In this document: positions 1-7,280 of the stretch, piece by piece
How positions within the stretch are numbered: the first letter of the stretch is position 1
How the letters are laid out: every line of letters begins with the position of its first letter
Source of the DNA: G963662675 sp963662675
GTDB taxonomy: Bacteria > Bacteroidota > Bacteroidia > Bacteroidales > Prolixibacteraceae
DNA: 64,000 nt
Assembly: GCA_963662675.2 (NCBI GenBank)
Contig: CAXXHP010000001.1
Location: forward strand, 496,001 to 560,000
Direction of reading: 5' to 3'
Translations under genes and position numbers: made by a program
Notes under the pieces: model-generated
The model's database searches: none
Told to the model about the DNA's origin: nothing
The model's input: only the letters and a program-made list of their open reading frames with translations

Positions 1-101
1 AAGTCTATTTTTACAATGTTTTGTCCTTTTGTACGTTCGATGCCTTCAATTATGGCATCTAATAATGCTTTTGTTTCCTTTTCCTGCTGTGTTTTGCTCA
101 T
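1..101 (-). CDS. rsfS: Ribosomal silencing factor RsfS, N-terminal part
   Basis: The first 33 codons of a minus-strand gene that runs off the left edge. The reading starts at the ATG whose complement is at 99-101 and gives a charged helix followed by LLDAIIEGIERTKGQNIVKI, the opening of the RsfS/Iojap (YbeB) family. RsfS binds uL14 on the 50S subunit and blocks subunit joining in starvation (family knowledge). It diverges from birA, an arrangement common in Bacteroidota. Only the N terminus is visible, so the assignment rests on this motif and on context. Confidence 0.8.
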   Translation of the reverse strand, partial: MSKTQQEKETKALLDAIIEGIERTKGQNIVKID

Positions 102-119
102 ATATTACTGATAGAAATA

Positions 120-127
120 CAAAGATA
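120..127 (-). promoter_or_regulatory. -7 box of the rsfS promoter
   Basis: On the minus strand this reads TATCTTTG, an exact match to the Bacteroidota -7 consensus TAnnTTTG, about 19 bp before the rsfS start codon. I do not see a clear TTTG at -33, so it is a partial match. Confidence 0.4.
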
Positions 128-223
128 AATTTTTTCGTTTATTTTGACATGTGAAACAATTATAGGTAATAACCTGAAAACTAAAAAAATAGTTTATTTA
201 CGACTGCTAAAATTGGAAATCTT

Positions 224-967
224 ATGTCAGGAACAATCGGCCATGCCATCATCCGTATTGAACGCACGGAAAGTACCAATAACTATGCCACCACTCAAGT
301 GCGTGTAAATGAAGAGAAAGCGGGCACTGTCTTTTTGGCATACAATCAAACAAGTGGTCGTGGACAGCTAAACAATCAATGGGAAAGTGAGGCCGGGAAA
401 AACCTTACTTTTTCAATCTATTTGAAGCCGGATTTCCTTCCTATCCAAAAACAGTTTTTACTTTCAAAGGTCGTATGTCTGGGACTAGAAACTTTTTTGA
501 GCGAATTCACTAACGATGTGAAAATAAAATGGCCTAATGATATGTATGTGGGCGATCAGAAAATCTGCGGTATTTTGATTGAAAACGCAGTGATGAATGC
601 AAATATCAAGCAGTCGATTGTTGGTATTGGGCTGAATGTCAATCAGTCAGGATTCTTCTCGGATGCTCCTAACCCTGTTTCCTTGAAAATGATTACCGGA
701 ACCGAATATGATTTGGATGAAATGCTTTCTGAACTGTTGAAGCAGATTGACCATTTTTACCAAAAGTTAGCTGTTGCCAAGTATGATGAAATTGATAAAT
801 TATTTCACGAAAAACTTTATCGCTTAAATGAATGGCGAACGTATAAAGATGAAACACATGAATATCAAGGAAAAATTGTTGGCGTGAACGAAATCGGTCA
901 GCTTAAAATTCAGGAGAAAGAAGGAGAGCTACATGAGTATCATTTTAAAGAGGTTGCGTATTTGTAG
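224..967 (+). CDS. birA: Biotin--[acetyl-CoA-carboxylase] ligase (monofunctional BirA)
   Basis: Attaches biotin, via biotinyl-AMP, to the lysine of biotin carboxyl carrier proteins in the cytoplasm. The 247-aa protein starts directly with the catalytic domain: TESTN near residue 15, the biotin/AMP loop TSGRGQLNNQW at 43-53 and KWPND at 102-106, followed by KICGILIE. There is no N-terminal winged helix, so it should be an enzyme only and not a biotin-operon repressor. The loop is GRGQLNNQW rather than the GRGRxGRxW of E. coli; such variation is normal in this phylum. It is divergent from rsfS. Confidence 0.95.
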   Translation: MSGTIGHAIIRIERTESTNNYATTQVRVNEEKAGTVFLAYNQTSGRGQLNNQWESEAGKNLTFSIYLKPDFLPIQKQFLLSKVVCLGLETFLSEFTNDVKIKWPNDMYVGDQKICGILIENAVMNANIKQSIVGIGLNVNQSGFFSDAPNPVSLKMITGTEYDLDEMLSELLKQIDHFYQKLAVAKYDEIDKLFHEKLYRLNEWRTYKDETHEYQGKIVGVNEIGQLKIQEKEGELHEYHFKEVAYL

Positions 968-974
968 AACACAA

Positions 975-1068
975 AAAGGCTGTTCAAAACATAAAGTGGC
1001 AAGTCATCCTGAGCTTGTCTCAGGATCTGTCTTCTTCAGTATTTTTTACATTTTGAACAGCTTTTTTT
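975..1068. terminator. Bidirectional terminator between birA and a degraded gene
   Basis: Arms at 975-989 and 1051-1065 (AAAGGCTGTTCAAAA and its near-perfect complement, one G-U) enclose a second hairpin at 1006-1026. A T-run follows on the plus strand and an A-run precedes it, so it can stop transcription from both converging genes. Confidence 0.65.
1002..1028 (+). repeat. 27-bp palindromic intergenic repeat, copy 1
   Basis: A 27-bp unit with an 8-bp stem ATCCTGAG/CTCAGGAT and loop CTTGT. A second copy lies in opposite orientation at 3388-3414 with 24 of 27 positions identical; two of the three differences are inside or beside the stem. It resembles the REP-like CCTGA(A/G)CTTGTxTCAGG elements scattered in intergenic DNA of many bacteria. 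Confidence 0.7.
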
Positions 1069-1538
1069 TTATTTTTTAATAAAAATCGCGGTTGTTTTTT
1101 GTTCATCCGAAACGAACTTCAGAAAATAGGTTCCCGGTAAGTAATCGGAGACATCAATCTCTTCTTTATAGCCATTCATTTCTTTTTGCAATAAGATTCT
1201 TCCTGAAAGATCGATGATTATAATATTTCCAGGTTCATCGCTTTCAACGAACAGCTGTTCAGCTACCGGGTTAGGATATGCCTTTATTTCGTTCTGATGA
1301 TAAGTTGTTACACCTGTTAGATTCCCAACATGGATAATTGTCTCACCAGACTTTAATACCATGTCCGGAATTAAATTATTGGTTATCTCAAAATAATAAG
1401 AACCACTATCAGCGTAAGCAGTATTTCCCAATGTTAGTAGATGCCTTGCTCAAAATTATCATCCGGCACATAGGTGTTTTGACTATATAAAACCTGAACT
1501 AAAAAAATTATAGAGATAGTTAGTAAAAGTCTGGTCAT
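1069..1538 (-). pseudogene. Remnant of a T9SS-secreted surface protein
   Basis: Two reading frames on the minus strand together form the ends of one secreted protein. From the ATG at 1538 the first frame gives a signal peptide (MTRLLLTISIIFLVQVLYSQ) and then TYVPDDNFEQGIY before a stop at 1434. The YVPDDNFEQ motif opens the mature part of many Bacteroidota leucine-rich-repeat proteins. The second frame, open from just upstream of 1431 to 1069, gives an Ig-like strand (ADSGSYYFEITN) and a type A T9SS C-terminal domain (KAYPNPVAEQLFV ... GTYFLKF ... IFIKK). The repeat region expected between them is missing and the frames do not match, so an internal deletion plus frameshift is the simplest reading. 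A TTG start at 1431 would give a 120-aa product without a signal peptide and is unlikely to be functional. Confidence 0.75.
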
Positions 1539-1885
1539 TTGAGTCGGTTTATGTTTGTTTAACAGCGTTGAGTTGCAATTATTTTAGAAATGTTAATTGC
1601 TGTTAAGTTTAATAATAAACATCTACTTATCTATCAGAAACATATGATAACATGGGGCAGCTTTTTGTTCATTTAATCTGTTCTACTCTCAAAAAGTGTA
1701 TAAATTCTTCGGTTTTTTATGGGGTAATTGTCTGGTGAATAGTCAATTCATTATAGTAATCCTAAACAATAGATTCATCGTTAAATTTCCGAGCATCGTC
1801 TAGTTTCTTTATTTTAATTACGATTAGAAGAAAATTATACGTTATTATTGCTGTTCGAAAAGATGTGAATTTGAATTCTTTGTTT
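1539..1885. other. Gene-free stretch upstream of the S41 protease
   Basis: I find no coding region. It contains a small imperfect dyad (GCAATT at 1575-1580, AATTGC at 1595-1600) and AT-rich DNA that must carry the promoters for the protease and, before degradation, for the T9SS gene. No convincing TAnnTTTG box is seen. Confidence 0.4.
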
Positions 1886-3298
1886 ATGAAACGCTTTTTA
1901 TTTTATATCGCTATTTTATTCTTATTTATGGTTAGTTCGTGTAGTCATGATGATGATATTACATCAACAGTGGACTCTTCGGATGAAAACGAATCAACCG
2001 AAATATCGGATGAAATTATTGCTATTAATCAGTGGATTTATGAAAATCTTCCAATTTACTACCTGTGGAATGATCAAATTCCTGAGATTGATTACACACA
2101 GGAAAATGATCCGGAAGTCTATTTTGAGAAACTGCTCTATGTGGAAGAAGACAAGTGGTCGTGGATTACTTCTGATTATGCGGCTTTAGAGGACGAGTTT
2201 AATGGAGAGCCAGTAACGATGGGCTATGACCCTTCTTTTTATTTATATGGTGATGGTCGTGATGTGTTTATTGTGGTAAACTTTGTTTATCCCGATTCAC
2301 CGTCTGAAGAGGCTGGCTTGGAACGTGGGGACATTATCTTATCTATAAATAATATGGAGTTGGATACTGCCAATTACTATGAGCTATATTCCGGCACAGC
2401 ATATACGGTTGAGCTTGGTGAGTCTCTTGGAGGTGCAATGGGGTATACCGGTGAGAGTTTAAATTTGGAGGCATCCGTTATTTCAAATGATCCGGCTATT
2501 TATCACGACATCTTCACAATCGATGAGGATAAAATTGGTTATTTGGTCTATGTTGAATTTGTTAGTGGCTCGAGCGATCAGTTCCTAAGTACGCTGGATG
2601 GTATCTTTGATGAATTCAATACCGTGGGAATTACCGACCTGATTGTTGATTTGCGTTATAATCCGGGAGGGGAAATCGATGCCGCCTCGTACCTCGCTTC
2701 AGAAATTGCACCAGCCGGTATCGTTGCCAATCAAGAAGTATTAGTGAATATGGAATACAATGATTACTGGCAGGAATATTTTGAATATTATGGAACCCGA
2801 TATGCCGATTATTTATCGTATAAATTCGAAAATGTTGCAACAAATGCGAATTTACAACGTGTTTATTTTTTAACCACCGAAGGAACCGCTTCTGCGAGTG
2901 AATTACTAATTACCGGATTGCAACCTTATATGGATGTGGTATTGATTGGTGAGCCTACCTACGGAAAATATACTGGAGCATGGGTCATCCCGGATGATAA
3001 CGATGAGTGGGCCATGGTTCCGATCGTTCTAAAATACAGTAATATTAATGGATATACCGACTTTGTTGATGGGGTAGAGCCGGACTATATTATTGTTGAT
3101 TCTCCAATATCTGCTGTTCCTTTTGGTGATATTTCTGATCCTGCCGTAGCTCAGGCTCTATCTTTAATTACAGGAGATGAGACAATTATTGCCATGACTA
3201 AATCAGCAGTTGTGAGTCCTTATACTCGAATTACAATACCTGATGAAGAAATTGCAAAACGTAATTTGTTTGTTCCCAGATTGGATGTTGAAGAGTAG
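1886..3298 (+). CDS. S41-family (C-terminal processing) peptidase lipoprotein
   Basis: A secreted serine protease of about 470 aa. The ATG at 1886 is preferred over an upstream GTG because it opens directly with a lipoprotein signal (MKRFLFYIAILFLFMVSSC, lipidated Cys at residue 19). An acidic linker follows, then an S41 N-terminal helical domain (INQWIYENLPIYYLW), a PDZ domain (VYPDSPSEEAGLERGDIILSIN), and the S41 catalytic core with TASASE at about residues 335-339 carrying the nucleophile and GEPTYGK carrying the candidate general-base lysine. It probably sits in the outer membrane or periplasm. The substrate cannot be deduced. It appears monocistronic. Confidence 0.9.
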   Translation: MKRFLFYIAILFLFMVSSCSHDDDITSTVDSSDENESTEISDEIIAINQWIYENLPIYYLWNDQIPEIDYTQENDPEVYFEKLLYVEEDKWSWITSDYAALEDEFNGEPVTMGYDPSFYLYGDGRDVFIVVNFVYPDSPSEEAGLERGDIILSINNMELDTANYYELYSGTAYTVELGESLGGAMGYTGESLNLEASVISNDPAIYHDIFTIDEDKIGYLVYVEFVSGSSDQFLSTLDGIFDEFNTVGITDLIVDLRYNPGGEIDAASYLASEIAPAGIVANQEVLVNMEYNDYWQEYFEYYGTRYADYLSYKFENVATNANLQRVYFLTTEGTASASELLITGLQPYMDVVLIGEPTYGKYTGAWVIPDDNDEWAMVPIVLKYSNINGYTDFVDGVEPDYIIVDSPISAVPFGDISDPAVAQALSLITGDETIIAMTKSAVVSPYTRITIPDEEIAKRNLFVPRLDVEE

Positions 3299-3387
3299 TT
3301 TAATCACGACAAGAGTCCAATAAAAAAACACGCTCCCTTCGTTTCTAAAGTTTTGTGATTGTTTTGAAGGCTACTTTTCGCAATAGC

Positions 3388-3414
3388 AGATCCTGAAACA
3401 AGTTCAGGGTGACT
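3388..3414 (-). repeat. 27-bp palindromic intergenic repeat, copy 2
   Basis: Inverted relative to copy 1 at 1002-1028, 24 of 27 identical when reverse-complemented. It sits between the convergent S41 protease and SRPBCC genes. Confidence 0.7.
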
Positions 3415-3461
3415 TGCTCAAGTTAATGGGTTATGCAGAAAGGGCCAATGGTTGTAATTGC

Positions 3462-3911
3462 CTATTGGTATGGTAATCTTGCTAGGGTGTCTGCCATTTG
3501 GTTGATGCCTTCTTCCAGCTTTTTATTGACCATCATTTTAATCATTGCACTCATTTCTGCATGCAGAGTTAATTTCATTTTAGTTTGATAAGGTGATGAT
3601 GGTAGCAACTGAATCCAAAACGTAATTTCAATAGGCAATTTTCCTGAACTGGCTACTTTTATGGTCTTAGCCGGTTCTCGTTCAACAATACGTATTTCGG
3701 CAAGCCCCATTCCTGTGATGTTAAAACGACAAGAGTCCTGATCTGATTCAAATGAACTGATTTTGATTTGAGGAACCTGTTCATTTATTTTTGACAAAAG
3801 TCCGTCGTTCATGAACTTCGATAGGTTCTCAAAATTTGACAAATAATTATATACCACTAACTGATTGTGACCTATTTGTTTAATCTCACTTGTGTATTTG
3901 TTGGTACTCAT
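3462..3911 (-). CDS. SRPBCC-family (START-like) protein
   Basis: A 149-aa cytoplasmic protein from the ATG at 3911 (MSTNKYTSEIKQIGHNQ). A longer in-frame start at 3986 would add 25 residues unlike the family and would begin just after the pyrE terminator. The sequence has the START/polyketide-cyclase pattern: an opening strand, YNYLSNFENLSKFM helix, antiparallel strands (ISSFESDQDSCRFNITG, AEIRIVEREP) and a long amphipathic C-terminal helix. The ligand is unknown. It follows pyrE on the same strand, a pairing often seen in Bacteroidales, but a strong terminator lies between, so it may be transcribed mainly from its own promoter. Confidence 0.75.
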   Translation of the reverse strand: MSTNKYTSEIKQIGHNQLVVYNYLSNFENLSKFMNDGLLSKINEQVPQIKISSFESDQDSCRFNITGMGLAEIRIVEREPAKTIKVASSGKLPIEITFWIQLLPSSPYQTKMKLTLHAEMSAMIKMMVNKKLEEGINQMADTLARLPYQ

Positions 3912-4002
3912 TGTGATTTCTTTTAGAGGGGTGTAAAGATTTGAAAAAATACGGTTAGCTACAATTCTTTTAAAAGGTAATTTCATCTTCGGGTTTGTAG
4001 AT

Positions 4003-4030
4003 AAAAAAAATCCCCGGTTAGGCCGGGGAT
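4003..4030 (-). terminator. Rho-independent terminator of pyrE
   Basis: Minus-strand hairpin TCCCCGG / CCGGGGA (4011-4017 and 4023-4029) followed by eight T residues (complement of 4003-4010), 27 bp after the pyrE stop codon. Confidence 0.9.
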
Positions 4031-4056
4031 GATATGTTAATTATCTGTAGTTTATC

Positions 4057-4689
4057 TTATTTTCCCCAATTTGCCGGGTCTTCACGCCATTGGTTTAGTG
4101 AGTCAAGCTGCGATTCCTTAATGTCACCTGCTTCCAGTGCAACTTCAAGTAATGTTTGGTAGCGACTTAATGAAGTCAATTCAATGCCTGCTTTCTTGAA
4201 GTTTTCTTTTGCAACAGGGAAGTTGTAAGTGAAAATAGCCATCATTCCCAACACATCTCCGCCAAAATTTGTAATTGCTTCTGACGCTTTCAAGCTACTA
4301 ACGCCTGTTGACACTAAATCTTCAATCACCACCACTTTTTGTGCAACTTTTAAGTCGCCTTCAATCAGGTTTTCTAGTCCATGATCTTTGGGCTTAGAGC
4401 GCACATATATAAATGGTAATCCTAATTCTTCGGCTACCAGTGCACCAATAGCGATAGCTCCGGTAGCAACTCCGGCAATTACTTCGGTTTGAGGATATTT
4501 GTCCTTTATTAGTTTTACAAATTGATCACGCACAAAAGCACGAGCTTCCGGGTATGATAACAATTTTCTATTGTCGCAATAAATGGGTGCTTTCCATCCT
4601 GATGCCCAGGTAAAAGGGTTTGATGGTTGGATTTTTATTGTGTTAATTTGTACGAGTTTCTTAGTTACTTCCAATTGGATGTCTTGCAT
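4057..4689 (-). CDS. pyrE: Orotate phosphoribosyltransferase
   Basis: Converts orotate and PRPP to OMP in de novo pyrimidine synthesis. The 210-aa length is standard. It shows the orotate-binding N terminus (PFTWASGWKAPIYCDNRK at 25-42), the catalytic loop YVRSKPKDHG at 95-104 and the PRPP-binding motif VVVIEDLVSTGVSS at 119-132. A TACATTTG promoter box lies about 32 bp upstream. It diverges from the NUDIX gene. The second pyrimidine gene in the window, pyrC, is 48 kb away and not co-transcribed. Confidence 0.96.
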   Translation of the reverse strand: MQDIQLEVTKKLVQINTIKIQPSNPFTWASGWKAPIYCDNRKLLSYPEARAFVRDQFVKLIKDKYPQTEVIAGVATGAIAIGALVAEELGLPFIYVRSKPKDHGLENLIEGDLKVAQKVVVIEDLVSTGVSSLKASEAITNFGGDVLGMMAIFTYNFPVAKENFKKAGIELTSLSRYQTLLEVALEAGDIKESQLDSLNQWREDPANWGK

Positions 4690-4720
4690 AATGTCAAATA
4701 TTTAATACTGAAATTCTGGA

Positions 4721-4728
4721 CAAATGTA
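4721..4728 (-). promoter_or_regulatory. -7 box of the pyrE promoter
   Basis: Reads TACATTTG on the minus strand, an exact TAnnTTTG. It overlaps the start codon of the divergent NUDIX gene at 4724, so expression of the two genes may interfere. Confidence 0.4.
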
Positions 4729-5350
4729 CGAAGTTTTTTTCAATGATTGCTTGCTGAACTTTGTATCTGAATTCAATAATTCATTTAAAAGTAACATTCG
4801 CCAACAAGTTGAGCTAGAGTCTATTGGTGATTTTGACACATTGGTTTTTGATATTGAAAGAGGTAAGTATATTGACGAACTGCAAGTTAATTGCGTTTTG
4901 CAACATAATGTTATTGAAAAGCTTCTCGATAAATTCCATCGTATTCCAGCATCTGGGGGAGTGGTGAAAAACAAGGAAGGGAAATTGCTATTTATAAAAC
5001 GGTTTGGACGATGGGATTTGCCAAAAGGAAAAATAGAAATTAATGAATCTCCTAAAAAAGCGGCCATTCGTGAAGTGGAAGAGGAATGCAGCTTGTTTGA
5101 ATTGAAGATCATAAAACCGCTACCTTCAACTTTTCATTTATATCGCTCACCTTTCATTAAGCAAGAAAATAATCTCGTTTTAAAAGAAACGCACTGGTTT
5201 GAAATGCTGCATTTAGGTAGTGGTCACATTTCTCCTCAAATTGAAGAGCATATTGAAGATGTACGTTGGTTTTCCAGTAATGAGTTGGATGAAGTGTATG
5301 ACTCGACCTATGGAAACATTAAAAAGTTACTTGATTTTTATTTAGACTGA
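4724..5350 (+). CDS. NUDIX hydrolase
   Basis: A 208-aa cytoplasmic pyrophosphohydrolase-fold protein. The first 70 residues form an unassigned N-terminal extension; the NUDIX domain follows, with the box from G102 through E108, R116, E117, E120 and E121 (KGKIEINES ... REVEEEC). The last glycine of the consensus is a serine (S123), but all metal-binding glutamates are present. The LPKGKIE context resembles diadenosine-polyphosphate or nucleotide hydrolases, though the substrate cannot be named. The gene converges with the next one and the ends overlap by 13 bp. Confidence 0.85.
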   Translation: MYEVFFNDCLLNFVSEFNNSFKSNIRQQVELESIGDFDTLVFDIERGKYIDELQVNCVLQHNVIEKLLDKFHRIPASGGVVKNKEGKLLFIKRFGRWDLPKGKIEINESPKKAAIREVEEECSLFELKIIKPLPSTFHLYRSPFIKQENNLVLKETHWFEMLHLGSGHISPQIEEHIEDVRWFSSNELDEVYDSTYGNIKKLLDFYLD

Positions 5351-6774
5351 TTTCTGAGTTCCTCAATTCGTTTTTGTTTGAGGATGTTTGAAAACTGGCT
5401 TCCAAAACCATCCATCGGATTTTGTGCAGGAGAGAAAATAAGGATTCCTTCGGGGGATATCAAATATGCGCTGGGATAGGTTTTTACCTTATACTTGTCA
5501 GTTTCAGATTCCGATACAATATAAAAATTGCCAGGCCAATCTTGTTGCAGAATAAGTTCCTTTTTCGATGCCTCACTTTCAGGAATTAGGTGAACAAACG
5601 TCACGTTTTGCAGAATACTTTGCATGCTGCTTTTTATGTAGTCCAGGTGTTGCCTGCAGATTGGATTTGAAACGCTTGTGAAATGGAGATAAACATACTT
5701 GTCGGCAAGTTCGTTCAGGGTATGTTTTTTCCCGTCGAAATCGGTATATGATAGTTGTGGCGCAACAGAGTTTGGCAATAAATAGGTTAATTTTTCTTTC
5801 AGGGCGCCTGCAATTTTCTTCTCAGATTTTGGCCAACTGCTTTGTGAAATCTTCTCGAGCAACCGGAGTAAGCTATTTTTTCCAAACTGTCCCTGGTAAA
5901 AGGCGTCATTTATTGAAGCCAGAATAACCAGATGAGCTAGTTTTGGACTCCAGTTTTTTGTCGTGATAAAATAGGTTTCGATACCACTAAGATCAGCCTG
6001 ACCAACCAAACGCTTAAACGCATCGCCACCAATAGAATTTCCGGTAACAGAAAAGTAGTTTGTGAAAAGTTGCTCAAAAAGCTGTTTGTAGGGTTGTAGT
6101 TGTAGGTTCGGGGCTTTTTTCACAAAATAGGTTTCAACGAAGCTGTCATTTCGTCCTTGGTGCAGAGCGTATTCTGCTGACCCCAATCGATAGAATTTGT
6201 AGTCTTCAAAATACCGATTATCGGAATCCGGAAAGTTTCGCTCCATGATACTTTTTAGAGAGTCAACTGCCGATTGCGATTTTGTGAGATATATTTTGTT
6301 GAAAAAAGAATTTTCTTGTTCTGTGTAGCTTTGTTCAAATGCCTGAATCATCCGATTTATATCATCTTCAGGGGCATCAATTAATCCAAACGAAACGGTC
6401 TCTGCATTGAAAAAGGGATTTCGCTTTTGCAGGTCACTTACCTTGTTTAATGGGGGGAATACCAAATTGTAATTTTTCCCGGGCTCCAGATAAACTTCTG
6501 CCTGCCATGCATCGAAGTCTGCCTGGCAAAAGGTTGTTTCGTCTAGCTGAAATTCTGAATGGAAGGAACCATCTGCATTAATTTGAAAACTTGACACTCG
6601 TTTTTTTACTTCGGAAAAAGGATCGGCAAGCTGATATAATTCAATGGTATACCCAGCATAGTCAGAGGCATTCCCTTTGATTGTCACCGGATTATTTTGT
6701 CCCTGAACTATTGAAAACATAAAGAACCCCAGAAGTAAAAAAAGAACTCTATTCATCTTCTTTAGTAAATTCAT
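5338..6774 (-). CDS. Exported thioredoxin-fold protein lacking CXXC
   Basis: A 478-aa secreted protein. An N-terminal signal peptide (start at 6774 or the ATG at 6756; MNRVLFLLLGFFMFSIVQGQ) precedes a DUF4369-like beta domain, a helical middle region and a C-terminal TlpA/AhpC-like thioredoxin fold that begins at LSYTDFDGKKHTLNELA. At the position of the redox motif it reads SVSNPIC: only the second cysteine remains. It is therefore unlikely to be a normal disulfide oxidoreductase. It overlaps the end of coaD, so the two are probably translationally coupled. Confidence 0.75.
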   Translation of the reverse strand: MNLLKKMNRVLFLLLGFFMFSIVQGQNNPVTIKGNASDYAGYTIELYQLADPFSEVKKRVSSFQINADGSFHSEFQLDETTFCQADFDAWQAEVYLEPGKNYNLVFPPLNKVSDLQKRNPFFNAETVSFGLIDAPEDDINRMIQAFEQSYTEQENSFFNKIYLTKSQSAVDSLKSIMERNFPDSDNRYFEDYKFYRLGSAEYALHQGRNDSFVETYFVKKAPNLQLQPYKQLFEQLFTNYFSVTGNSIGGDAFKRLVGQADLSGIETYFITTKNWSPKLAHLVILASINDAFYQGQFGKNSLLRLLEKISQSSWPKSEKKIAGALKEKLTYLLPNSVAPQLSYTDFDGKKHTLNELADKYVYLHFTSVSNPICRQHLDYIKSSMQSILQNVTFVHLIPESEASKKELILQQDWPGNFYIVSESETDKYKVKTYPSAYLISPEGILIFSPAQNPMDGFGSQFSNILKQKRIEELRNQSK

Positions 6775-7231
6775 TCATATTTAAGCTTTTGGGCAAAAAC
6801 ATACTGGCATCACCACCATGCAATATAATATCTCGCACAATTGATGAGTTTATAGGTGTGTGTTCCGGCATGGTAAGTAGAAATACCGTTTCAATTTGAG
6901 GGTGCATTTTCTTATTAACCTGAGCAATGGCTCTTTCGTATTCAAAGTCTGCCGAAGTACGCAATCCCCGTAGAATGTAGTTTGCACTTACCTTTTTGCA
7001 AAAATCAACGGTAAGTCCTTCATGGCTCATCACCTCTACCTTTGGTTCATGTTCAAAAACCTGGTTTATCCAACGCAACCGTTTTTGAAGTTTGAAAAAT
7101 GATTGCTTGCTAGAATTGTACCCAATCATGATTACGATCTTGTCAAACATGGGTAGGGCTCGGGTTACAATGCTTTCATGACCTATGGTAAATGGGTCAA
7201 ATGACCCTGGGAATATGGCGACTTTTTCCAT
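6749..7231 (-). CDS. coaD: Phosphopantetheine adenylyltransferase
   Basis: Penultimate step of coenzyme A synthesis: 4'-phosphopantetheine plus ATP to dephospho-CoA. The start at 7231 (MEKVAIFPGSFDPFTIGH) gives 160 aa, the usual CoaD size; the open frame runs 26 codons further up but adds nothing family-like. Motifs are GSFDPFTIGH at 9-18 (nucleotidyltransferase HxGH equivalent, here TIGH), RGLRTSADFEYE and the C-terminal SSIVRDIILHGGD with FLP. It lies 49 bp after the transporter gene and overlaps the next gene. Confidence 0.95.
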   Translation of the reverse strand: MEKVAIFPGSFDPFTIGHESIVTRALPMFDKIVIMIGYNSSKQSFFKLQKRLRWINQVFEHEPKVEVMSHEGLTVDFCKKVSANYILRGLRTSADFEYERAIAQVNKKMHPQIETVFLLTMPEHTPINSSIVRDIILHGGDASMFLPKSLNMNEFTKEDE

Positions 7232-7280
7232 GCGTTCTTTCAGTTTTTTATCGTTCAAAGATAACGGATAATATTTGGAT

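Noticed and set aside
1431..1441. TTG start for a 120-aa T9SS protein
   Set aside because: The product would have no signal peptide, while a matching signal peptide lies just upstream in another frame; a pseudogene explains both.
4702..5112. A 136-codon minus-strand ORF opposite the NUDIX gene
   Set aside because: Ser-rich antisense shadow; the NUDIX box on the plus strand is unambiguous.
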